Shown here one piece after another: positions 1-9,671 of a stretch of 64,000 bases of DNA. Under the pieces are notes generated by a model that had not been told where the DNA came from, ran no database searches, and saw nothing but the letters and a program-made list of their open reading frames with translations. Position numbers and translations under genes: made by a program. Positions within the stretch are counted from its first letter, which is position 1; every line of letters begins with the position of its first letter. The stretch covers positions 13,829,001 through 13,893,000 of the forward strand of contig CM065378.1 of the NCBI GenBank assembly GCA_033060915.1, written 5' to 3'. This DNA is from Euryodendron excelsum (taxonomy: Eukaryota > Streptophyta > Magnoliopsida > Ericales > Pentaphylacaceae).

Positions 1-1920
1 CAGCGCTAACAACCCCTGGAAGTCGTCCCCCTCTTAGAACTCTTCCACCGCCTTACTCTTTGCATTCAAAAGCTCATCCTTCAGGGCCTTCTTCTCCTTC
101 TCTAGCTCTTGCCGTTTGGTCTGCTCGCCCGAGAGACCCAGTACAAGCTTGCTGGTGGTGGCGTCAAGCTTCTTGTTTTCGTCCTCGGCTTTCTTCAAGG
201 CCGACACTGCCGAGTCCCTCTCAGCGCGGATAACGGCGATCTCATCCTTCATGGCACGAGCCGCAGTGATCTCCTCTTTCAGCCCGTTCAGCTCAGCTAG
301 GAGGGAGGCGCAGGTGCTCTTCTCATGATTGAACGCCTTTTCCAGGCCCGCCAGGCAATGGCCCATCTTGATGTTCCTGGCGACAGACTGGCAAAGACCA
401 TATGTCAGGATGGAACAAGAGAACAGGAAGGAGGACCAAGTAGAAGGCGCATACCCTAAGGAGGTCATGGTTCATGTCCTTCACCAAGCGATTGTTGTTG
501 TGCTTGTCGACCCTATGGAGGTCGACTTCCTTCACAGCAATGGCAGCCCTCACCCACGCTTCCTCCGGACTCTCGAACACGTTCCTGGACGAGGGGGTGG
601 CCTCAGCCCGAGCTTGTTCCTCGGGAGTAGCAAGGCGGTTCAGTCGTTCTCCCCTCGAGCATTCTTGCCGGAGCCACTATCTTCCTGGTCGGTTCTGCCT
701 CGGCGTCCTTCAACCGTTTTGGTTCGGGCTCTGACCCTCCAGCCTTTCGCTTCCGAAGAAAAGCAACGTTGAAGCTCATCTCGCCGACCGCTTGATCTTG
801 CGCTGGAGTAACAGTCTGGGGGGTGGCAGCAACGGCTGAGCTGTCAACAACGACCGCGCCAACTGCAAACAGAATGGATGTTAGTTAGGGGGCATTAAGA
901 AGCTCTACAAACGACTAAACACTCACTCCTCTCACGTTTAGCAGCTAAGGCTTCTCTGGTAGGCTCGGGACCTAGCAAGTAGTTCGACAGGCTCTCGGCG
1001 GTAACTAAGTCTTTGTGACTATGGACCTCGTGTTGCTGAACCTTCCTTATGGCAACCCTCACCTCCTTAGATACTCTGGGATTTGCCCGACCTGACACCC
1101 AAGGCAACCTAGGTCAGGAAACTGACACTTGAAAAGAAAATGAAATGAAACCGAGTTCTGTAGAGAAAGAACGTACCCTTCTTGCTCGGGTAACCCCATT
1201 GCCTGGGGACCCGAGCAGAGAAGTCGATCTCCTACGGTTGAAACTCCCATCCGTCTCCACTGACGAAAAAGAACCGGTCCTTCCAATTCTTAACTGAGGA
1301 AGGGAGCTCATCAATCAGGTTGTACTTCTTGGACCTGCCCGAGAAATACCACCAGCCCGCGCCCCTCTCCGCTGGCCGGTAGCAGAACAAGAATTCCTCT
1401 GGCGTGATGTCCCTTTTATGGACGATCTGCCAGAGGACAGAACAGCCGAGCAGGATCCTCCATCCATTCGGCTGTATCTGCCCTGGAGACAAACGAAGCC
1501 ACTGCAGGATCCTCCGGACAGACTGGGGAAAGGGCATCCGAAGGCCACCAGCCAACGCGCCCTCATATACTGTGATCTCGCCCTCCCTGGCCGAACAGGC
1601 CCAGTCGTCCTTTTTCGGGATCCTAAGCTTCAAACCCCGTGGGATCTGATATGCAGCCCGCAAAGCCCCGACCTTCTCCTTGGTGAGAACGGAGGATACC
1701 CCAACGGCCTCATACCCGGGATCATCCTCTTCCGACTCTCCCGACTCTCCCCCTCAATGGCACCAGAGTCGGCGGCCTCTGCTTGGCCTGACTCAAGAAC
1801 TTGTACCGATCCCCTAGAACCACTAACGGAGGCCTCATCTCCGGCCTCACGACCAACTACTTCATGTCTATTTGAGTCCGTCTTCTCCGAATCCGAACTC
1901 ACGTACTTAGGGTTGGCCAT
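1..1920 (-). pseudogene. Gypsy-type putative transposon protein (Transposase_28-like), broken, runs off left edge
   Basis: Reading leftward from an ATG at 1920 (MANPKYVSSDSEK) there is a Ser/Glu-rich head, then a conserved block at about 1720-1240 containing EITVYEGALAGGLRMPFP, RDITPEEFLFCY and FFFVSGDGWEF. This block is typical of the plant 'putative gypsy type transposon' domain (PF04195). It is followed by an intron, a short exon at about 1110-920 (RVSKEVRVAIRKVQ), another intron, and a charged coiled-coil-forming tail near 330-40 (Lys/Glu/Leu-rich). The head and domain lie in different frames; the switch falls at the C-run 1749-1753, so one base has been lost. A TAG follows WEFQP near 1241 where the family reads on. 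The function of this protein family is unknown; it accompanies Ty3/gypsy-like elements. The GC content is far above the rest of the window. The 3' end lies outside the window. Confidence 0.8.
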
Positions 1921-3148
1921 GGTGCCTAATCGTTTCTCGTTCTCAATCCTAAGCAGTACGGGTTTGAATAACTGGGCTATTTCCTCAAATATTGACTTCA
2001 GAAACCCCGGCCTATCGACAAACCCTAGAAGGTCGGGGATTTCCCCCTTCTTTTGGTAAACCTAAACACAGCGGGTCGCTAACCAGTACATACAACCGGG
2101 AAATGGGACTTACCACGCTTTGCAACTCCAACAACAGGTCGCGGCGTAAGCCGGTGACGCTGCACGAAGGACGGCACCACCTCAACTCGCCGGAGACAAC
2201 GAAGATGACGCTGGAGACGACGACGTAAGCTCTCTCTCTCTCTCTCTCTGTACGTATTTGGTAAAAAGCACTAAGAGGGAAATGGGGGCAACTGCCCCCC
2301 TCAACTCCCCCCACATCTTTGAAATCAACGACCCAGATGGCCTGTGGTGACGGGACACCAACGGCTAGGATACGGCGCGTCTTTTCGGCTACTGGCAACC
2401 GCGCCCTGGCTGCTACCTTAGGGCACGTGAAGCTATGCGACAGCTCCCATCATTATTGCGCCGTCCTCGCCATCAATGCGCTCCGTGTTTCGCGGTCGAG
2501 TCTCCCTTTGGAATTCCTCTGGCCCCAAGCCGACGGCCAAAGGAATTGGGGGCATCTGGTGACGGGGATTCCCGGCCGAATCGGAAGCCCTCCACGCGTC
2601 GCCTGGTCGCCTCCCGACCGGGCACCCACTCCGCTCGCCCTCGAGCCTACTGATCCGTGGGGATGCCCATAACGACCCCCTGATCGGGTCAGCCCCTGAC
2701 GTCGCCCGTAGGGGCCCATTTCTGACACCCGCCCTCCTGTCTCACGTTAGGGACGTGGATATGGCGTGTACCTGCAACAATCGCCACGCTTTTGATACCG
2801 TTCTGACACACGCCACCCTGGAGTGTGGAGATGGCCCTCTCAAGTGCTCTGACACCATTCTGGTCTTCCAACTAGAAGCAGCCACGTGGGAGGACCACCT
2901 ACTCCCACCATGCAAACATACAAGGGAAACATTGGCCCCCTGAGGCAGGTACGTGATACACAAGAACCCAGAGTATGGTTTTTCTCTTCAACATTTGAAC
3001 CTCCTGGAATTTGACTGAAACACCGGAGAGCCATTGGCTCCCACCGCACCGGTGAGTTTGAGTGCAGGAGATCACCGGCTGACCAAGGAACAGATCGTCC
3101 CGGACCTGGAGGCAGGCCAACACGAGATTGCTGCACCATCAATATCTA
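1921..3148 (-). mobile_element. GC-rich non-coding part of the same transposon (leader and possible LTR)
   Basis: This is about 1.2 kb without convincing coding sequence. It is as GC-rich as the neighbouring transposon gene and ends abruptly at an ABC-transporter scrap, after which the sequence becomes AT-rich. It includes a (TC)n tract at 2230-2249. On the minus strand TGTCAGAAATGGGCCCC begins at 2728 and resembles an LTR start, but I found no second LTR copy, primer-binding site or target duplication to prove it. The most economical reading is the 5' leader plus LTR or promoter of the transposon to the left. Confidence 0.45.
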
Positions 3149-3201
3149 TCAGATTTGCTGTCTAATGCGCTTGTTGCCTCATCCGATTGTAGTACTGAAG
3201 G
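3149..3201 (-). pseudogene. Micro-fragment of an ABCB transporter nucleotide-binding domain
   Basis: On the minus strand these bases read [14 protein letters not shown], the Walker B / D-loop segment of an ABC transporter. They align base for base with the equivalent part of the pseudogene at 3551-7725 (about 3824-3876, same orientation) with a handful of differences. Similarity stops abruptly at both ends. The left end abuts the GC-rich transposon and the right end abuts AT-rich spacer. It is therefore a remnant of a second, tandem ABCB copy that was otherwise deleted or displaced. Confidence 0.75.
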
Positions 3202-3480
3202 TATTTGACCCAAATGTGCAACAGTTTTCCATAGCAGTTTTTATTTTTTTTATAGAAAATAATTTTTAAAAACAAACCCAAATGACAAATGTGCAATGAC
3301 GGGAGAAATAAATAAATAAATAAATATGAAGATCGCAAAAAGACGAGAGGAGAGAGAGACCCGGGAAGGGGAAGAGGTGAGAGACAGATTTCATTTTCTA
3401 GTAGAAGTTTAAAAGAGTCTGGAGTCGTCTTGTTGCCAAACCCTTCTATCCTTCAACGTGTAAGCTATCCCATCATTATC

Positions 3481-3521
<41 letters not shown>

Positions 3522-3550
3522 ATCTCCCACTTTGATTTCTCATTTAGTTG
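3202..3550. other. AT-rich spacer with purine-rich stretch and (TC)n microsatellite
   Basis: No reading frame of interest. It holds a short AAAT-rich run near 3305-3330, a GA-rich stretch near 3340-3390 and a (TC)n tract at 3485-3517. Confidence 0.6.
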
Positions 3551-6500
3551 TTATTTCTTGGGAATAAGAACATTTGAATAATCTGTGTCATTGTTTGTAT
3601 GATTTTTTGACAAAGAAACAAATAAATGGATAAAAGACCACAAGTGAGTAGTAAACGCTCTTCTCTCTTTGGCAAGCAGCACATCATGAGAACCTTCTTC
3701 TGCTATCTTCCCATTGTCAATCACTGCTATCGAGTCTGATTTCTGAATCGTGGATAGTCTATGAGCTACAATTATGCATGTCCTACCAATCATCATTGTT
3801 TCTATTGTTTCTTGTACAAAGCTCTCAGATTTAATGTCTAATGCACTCGTTGCCTCATCCAATAGTAGTATTGAAGGATTCTTCAGTATGGCTCGAGCGA
3901 GAGCTATCCTTCGCTTCTGGCCTCCTGAAAGTTACACTCCCCTTTCACCACAGGAAGTTGCATAACCATCCTTCATGCAACTGTAGAAGCGTGTCATGTT
4001 AAATTTTCAAGTCATAAATCTAGAATTCTGAGGATAGGCTACTATTCCAGTGCTAGCAATACCTCACCTTATGAATTCATGGGCATTGGCAAATGTTGCA
4101 GCTTCAATAATCTCAGCTTAAGTGGCATTCTCTTTTCCATAGCTGATATTATCAAGGATTGTGCCTGCAAAAAGAGTGGGTTCCTGACTAACTAATGCCA
4201 TGTGAGATCTCGGAGCTCTCAGGTTATAGGACTTAATGTCAAGTCGGTCAATTTCAACTGATCCATTTAATGGGTCATAGAATCTTTCAATCAATCCGAT
4301 GACGGTTGATTTGCCAGACCCGCTCTGCCCAACCAATGACACAGTTTTTCCAGCTTCAACTTTGAGGCTTAATCCCTTGAGTATAATTTGTTTGGGCCTT
4401 GATGGATAAGCAAAGTATACATCTTTGAACTCGATGTCTCCATTCAAGTTCTCTGTCTCAAACCATCTTTGTCATCTGGTTCAATCTTACTCTTTCTTTT
4501 TAAAGTCAGGAAAACTGATTTCAGGGAATCAGTGCCCTTTGAGAGGTCCGAAGTCATGCTCCCAGCCTCTGCTATGACACTCCCTGTGGTCACCAAAATG
4601 AAAAATGTCTGAAATAGGTGCTTGTAGGTGATCTTATGGTGGTATAACAGTCTTCCTCCGTACCAGAATATTCGCCCAGCCACGGCTGCAGTTAGGAACT
4701 CTGAGACAAATAGACCCAGTTCAGCATAACAAGACTGCTTCAGGCTCTCTTTTAGAGTCTGTTTGTGTAATCTCAAAGAGTGTTAGGATCTTCTCCCCGG
4801 CAGAGAAACTAGCAATTGTTCTGTGACTCCCAATAGCCTCACTTGCTAAGTCACTGCTCCTATTTTGAGCTTTCAAGACTTTCTTTGACATACTCCTCAT
4901 CAGGACCCCTCTGGCATAGAACGAGTCGATGATTAGCGGTTACAAAGGGATAATCACGATTGCAAGTCTCCAGGCCAATGTTACCCCTAAAATAATTGCT
5001 AAGATTGCTGCTGAGAGGACCTGAGCTAACAATGACAACCTATCACAAACATTCAATTTTATTTGCCTCTGTAGCTAGTCTGGAGCAAAGGGCCGTGCTC
5101 ATTTTGTTTTTTTGATCAAACCATTCAATCTCAAATGTCATGATCTTTGATATCATTTTCTCCCTGACTCGTTTGGTTAAGTGCTCCCCAACAAAGCCGA
5201 AGTTGTAATGTTGAATTACACCGGCGATGAAACTAAAGATAGCAAAGGTTAAGAAGGCAAGACTGTAAATTATAGTCTGCTTCTTAATCTCATTGTAGTC
5301 ACTGAGGTAGTAGACAGAGAGAAGTGCACCCAAGCAGAAAGAATTACTAGGCTGAATGGTTCCGAAGCAAAGAGCAGCAGCACAGCCCAGAAGAGTCCTG
5401 TTTCATACAGGAGCTGTTATTTGCATTAGATTCCATAGAGTTGGAGTAATGTTAGCGCTATCTTCTTGATGGTTGTTGGCCTTAATATGGTGATCAAATG
5501 ATTTATTTTGGTGTTCCGAGACCTTAATTGTTTCTTGAGCCTCTTGTGGTGTCACAGAAGGTTCATCATCTTCTACTGACGTTTGCTGCAGCTGCACCAT
5601 TCTCGTGTATGGACTGTGCTCATTTTGAAGAAGTTGAATGTGAGAACCACATTCTGCTATATGTCCTGATTTAATAACGACTATTAAGTCAGCCTTGCGA
5701 AGAGTAGTGAGCTGGTGTGCATTCGTCTAGCAGCAGGATTCTTGGGTCCTTCAGTAACACGCTTGCAATTGCAATTCTTTGCTTCTGTCCTCCAGACATC
5801 TGAATTCCAAACTGCCCAACCATACACAACAAATTAGACATAGACTTGAGCAGCCATTGGTTATAGAGTGTAATAGCTTGATCAAAGTGTTTGGAACGAA
5901 CTTGTGTGTCAGAACTGTCAGGTAACTGGCTTATGAAGTCGTGTGCATTAGCTGCATCAATGACCTGTTCCATTGAAGCACCCTCTCTTCCAAAGAGTAT
6001 GTTCTCTTTTATGGAGGTTGCAAAGAGTGCAGGTTCTTGGCTAACAAGACCTATTGGAGACCTTTACCATTTCAGTCCAAGAGTTTTTATGTCAATTCCA
6101 TCCAACAGGATCTCTCCTTTAATGGGATCATAGAATCATTCCAGTAAAGAGATTACTGTGGAGTTGCCCGATCCACTCCCACCTACCAATCCTACAGTTT
6201 GGCTGGCCATCACTCTGAAGCCGAAATTTTCCAGTACCAAATCTGTGGGTCTTGAAGGATACACGAAATCAATTTCCTTGAACTCCAATTAACCTCTAAC
6301 ATCTCTAATAGTTTCGCCTGTTTGATCTTCAGACTCTATAGCTGCAACTCGCTCTAGCCTATCTGATATCAAGGATGCAGTGGTAGCTGCCTCTGAAAAA
6401 TATTTCATATTGACCACAGAACTCCCAAGAGCACTGCAGAAGCAGGTAACGTATGATTCCTCCTTATTGCAACCTTTGTTAGATAGGCTAGGACTTGCTA

Positions 6501-7725
6501 AGAATAGTGTTAGCATCTAAATTTACAGTCCTCCAGTGATGATCCACATCCCCCGACTTTCGCTTCCTCGGAGACCAAGATGCTCCTGAACCAGGCTTGG
6601 AAAGACCAGACAACGAAAGCAATTCCAATGCTTCCAATGGCGAAGCCGTTCACCAGCCCTTGTCGGATAACAAGATCCAGGCTTCGTTCCCATGCAGATG
6701 AAAAATTTTTGTTTGTTCGATCCTCACCTACATAAGAATAAACAGTCCTGATCGATGAAAATGCTTGCTCTGCTATTCCACCAGCAACTCCATAAGCTGC
6801 TTGTATTTTCCTCCCGAACTCTGCTAGCTGCCTCCCGTATATTATCCCAGGAATGATCAATAGAGATAGAGCTGGAATGGGGACAGCTGCTAGTTTCCAA
6901 CAGAGGTATAAAGCTACCACTTGAGAAGCCATGAAAGTTGCTATATTCACAAGGAAATTTGGGATCTGCATTGATGAAATTAATACTTCAAAAAATCTCA
7001 ATAGAAGAAAAATGAGACTAATTAGAAATGGCAGGGACAGGTAGAAGGGGACCTTCTCACTGAGAACACCTTGGATGGTAAGTGTATCAGCTGAAATACT
7101 TTATACTACTTGATATGTTGTCAAATTACCCTGCTGTGTGTCAAGGAAACCAGCATCCTGTCTTAGAACAGCCCTTAGATATTTCCTGAGCAATCGAGAA
7201 TTTTGCCTCTCGGCTGTGCGAGCCCAACACAATCCTTTTGTAAGGATAATAAATAAAAAAACAATTAGAAGAAGAAGCATATAATATTTGAAATTGATGA
7301 GCTGTGAATGGTAAGTGCTCACCCAGAAATGCAACGAGGCCAACTGCAATGGTTACGTAGAATAAGGCCGTGGAATCCTACAAAAACAGACGTATAGAAA
7401 AGAAACTACATTGAGTAAGCAAATTAAAGAACCATATGTAAGCAAATGACAAGCTTGCAATCTTGAAAGTTGGGACCAACCTGACTTATTTCATGAAGGG
7501 TGAAAGAGTAAGGAACAGCAAACTTGTTCATTATCTTACTGAGGACCAGCATGATGAGAGGTGTGGATGATCCATCTGCAATGCAACCAAACGTTCCCAG
7601 TGCAATTAATAATTTATCTTTGGAATCGAGTACCTGAAAATTGTCTGGAATTGCCCAGACTTTTTTCCTGGTTCTTCTTTGTCTTCATTGTTATCTTGCT
7701 TTTTGACACGCTTTCCATGTTCCAT
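3551..7725 (-). pseudogene. ABC transporter B-family (P-glycoprotein/MDR-like, ABCB15 type) pseudogene
   Basis: Read leftward the exons follow full-size ABCB order. The start exon is 7725-7481 (MEHGKRVKKQ...DKLLIALGTFG...). TMD1 follows ([12 protein letters not shown] near 7240, then WKLAAVPIPALSLLIIPGIIYG), then NBD1 (6300-5600), linker, TMD2 (5400-4450) and NBD2 (4440-3650: Walker [49 protein letters not shown]). Such proteins are plasma-membrane exporters. This copy cannot make one. In-frame stops lie at 7101-7103, 6289-6291, 6136-6138, 6064-6066, 5403-5405, 5043-5045, 4940-4942, 4118-4120 and 3932-3934. There are frameshifts near 6520, 4760, 4450 and 3650. NBD1 Walker A has Asn for Lys (6163-6165). 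About 35 codons between Walker B and the H-loop of NBD1 are deleted near 5715. NBD1 also has about 78 extra bases before its signature, possibly an unspliced intron. Confidence 0.93.
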
Positions 7726-8136
7726 TTCTAACTCTGTTGTTTTTCTGCTAAACGACAGATGTGTATATTTGTAGGAGAAGAAGGTGGGACCGACCTGATG
7801 ACGATAATCTTCCCTTGGGTTCTTTTAAACCGCTATTCCAACCCATCTTTGACTGGTTTTTCTTTCTGTTTTTTAGTTGTTTCCTCTCTCTCGGAAAATC
7901 TTCTGTTACCCAAATTAGTTGCATGGTATAAGAAAACTTTTGTCTGTAACGGTGGCCAAACAACATTTTACAAAGTTGAATCTTTTGCCCAAATATATAT
8001 GTATCTGCAGCAGAAAAAAACCTCCAAGAAGATATAAATACTTCGATTCAGAAAAAAATAAAAACACTTGAAACCTGCCAATCACCAATATTGCCAAGGT
8101 ATTATCTTTAAGCTTCTTAGGTTCTTATTATTATAT
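7726..8136. other. Upstream flank of the ABCB pseudogene
   Basis: No coding sequence recognised. This would have been the promoter and 5' leader of the dead ABCB gene. It ends at the TG of the LTR element at 8137. Confidence 0.4.
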
Positions 8137-8339
8137 TGTTAAAGCCACATGAGTTCTCTATCCCACATCGATTGAGATAGAGATAGAGAACTAGACTCCT
8201 CTCTCCTTCTATAAATAGAAACTTAATATATGTAACTAAATGCACTACTTCATTTACTATTTATCTTATCTTCTTTATTATAATTCTTTTTTGCTTTATA
8301 ATGCATAGTGATTACACATGAGTCTTGTCTTTTTCAACA
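8137..8339 (+). repeat. Left LTR of the non-autonomous element
   Basis: 203 bp, TGTT...AACA ends. It carries CTATAAATAG about 80 bp in and matches 9369-9563 throughout with moderate divergence, so the insertion is not recent. Confidence 0.85.
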
Positions 8340-8419
8340 CGTTATCAGAGTTAAGAGAAAATATGCTCTGTGGTTGTTCTTTGAGGGATCTTCCACATCA
8401 AAACTCTTAAGATTCTCTT

Positions 8420-9300
8420 TCTCTTCTTTGGCCACCCTCCGGTCATTCGGCGTCTTTCAAGCCATCATTTGGCTACCTTTTGGCAACTTTTCGGCCAACT
8501 TCCATCCGTTCTCCGGTAGCCTTCCGACGACTTTCCTACTGTCCTTCAATGTCTTTTTGACCATCCTCTGGTCAACTTTCAGCCAACTTCCGGTGACCTT
8601 TGGTCAACTATCGGTGATTTTCGGCCAACTCCTGGTGACTTTCTGATCAACATCCGGCAACCTCCAGCCAACTTCTAATGACTTTTCGGACAACTTTCGA
8701 TTGACATCTGACATCCCTCTGGCCATCCTTCGGTCATCCTTCGGCCGACTTGATCTAGCATCCCTATGGCCATTCTTCGGCCGACTTGATCTGGCGTCTC
8801 TCTGGCCATCTTTCGGCTGACCTCTGATGTCCCTATGGCCATCCTTCGGTCGACCTGATCCGGCATCCTTCTGGCCATCCTCTAGTGTCTCTTTGGCAAT
8901 CCTTCAGCCATCTTTCGGCGAACCTTTGGTGCCCCTATGGCTATCCTCCGGCCAACCTGATCTGGCGTTTCTCTAGCCGACCTAATCTGGCGTCCCTTTA
9001 GCCATCTTCCGACCAATCTTCGGCGTCCCTTTGGCAAACCTTTGGCCATCCTCCAGCCGAGTTGATTTCTTTCACTCATTTCTCTGCCACTACTGCTGCA
9101 TGTCTTCTCCTTCTATTGTGACTATTGTCCTTCCGACCATCATGCGGCCAATCTCTAATGTCTCTCCAGCCATCCTGTGGCGTCTCTCCGGCCATCCCCA
9201 TGCTGACCTCCGACATCCCTCCAGCCAACCTTTGGGCCAATCTTTAGCATCCTTCCAGTCATTCTGCGGTTTCCTTCCGGCCGATCTCTAGCATTCCTCC
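8420..9300. repeat. Degenerate minisatellite inside the LTR element
   Basis: The interior is built from short diverged units around GGCCATCCTTCGG and CCGACTTGATCTGGC, giving a roughly 30-40 bp period after 8700 and a shorter period (CGGTGACTTTC / GGCCAACTT) before it. On the minus strand the same units translate to a repetitive DQVGRRMAIG-like peptide. I read this as a by-product of the repeat, because the frame breaks repeatedly. Confidence 0.7.
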
Positions 9301-9368
9301 GACGTTTTATCATATCTTCTTCAAACTCAAGTAACTTTCTATTTTCCCTACTTGAGTTTGAGGAGAGA

Positions 9369-9563
9369 TGTTAAAGCCACAAATTCTTTATTCCACATTG
9401 GTTGGGATAGAGAACTAGACTACTCTCCCCTTCTATAAACAAAGACTTAACATATGTAACTAAACTAATTGCTTCACTTACTATTTGTCTCATTTTCTTT
9501 CATGTAATCCTTTTTGGTTTTATAATGCATTGTGATTATACAGGAGTCTTGTCTTTTCTAACA
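9369..9563 (+). repeat. Right LTR of the non-autonomous element
   Basis: 195 bp copy of 8137-8339. It is preceded by the purine tract GAGGAGAGA, as expected for the plus-strand priming site. Confidence 0.85.
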
Positions 9564-9671
9564 GTAGTTAAACTCACTACTACACTTACTATCTATCTCA
9601 TATTTTCTCTTATAATCCTTTTTTGCTTTATAATGCATTATAATTATATATTAATCTTGTCTTTTCTAACA
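9564..9671 (+). repeat. Third, 5'-truncated LTR copy joined to the right LTR
   Basis: 108 bp repeating the last half of the LTR (CACTTACTAT, TTTATAATGCAT, CTTGTCTTTTCTAACA) immediately after the right LTR. It lacks about the first 87 bases. It may arise from unequal recombination or a partial tandem insertion. Confidence 0.75.

Larger units (their letters stand above)
8137..9563 (+). mobile_element. Non-autonomous LTR retroelement (TRIM/LARD-like) with minisatellite interior
   Basis: Two direct repeats of about 200 bp (8137-8339 and 9369-9563) both begin TGTTAAAGCCAC and end CAACA/TAACA. Each contains a TATA box (CTATAAATAG / CTATAAACAA) and the shared stretches TTTATAATGCAT and GAGTCTTGTCTTTT. 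Directly after the left LTR comes CGTTATCAGAG, like the tRNA-Met-type primer site of plant Copia elements. Directly before the right LTR is a purine-rich tract (TTGAGGAGAGA). The interior is only about 1.03 kb and encodes no gag, protease, integrase or reverse transcriptase, so the element must have moved with proteins supplied elsewhere. A clean target duplication is not obvious: TATAT is on the left, while GTAGT or, after the extra half-LTR, TGTAT is on the right. Confidence 0.85.

Noticed and set aside
8675..9079. Minus-strand repetitive frames (DQVGRRMAIG units)
   Set aside because: Explained by the minisatellite inside the LTR element; frames are short and broken.
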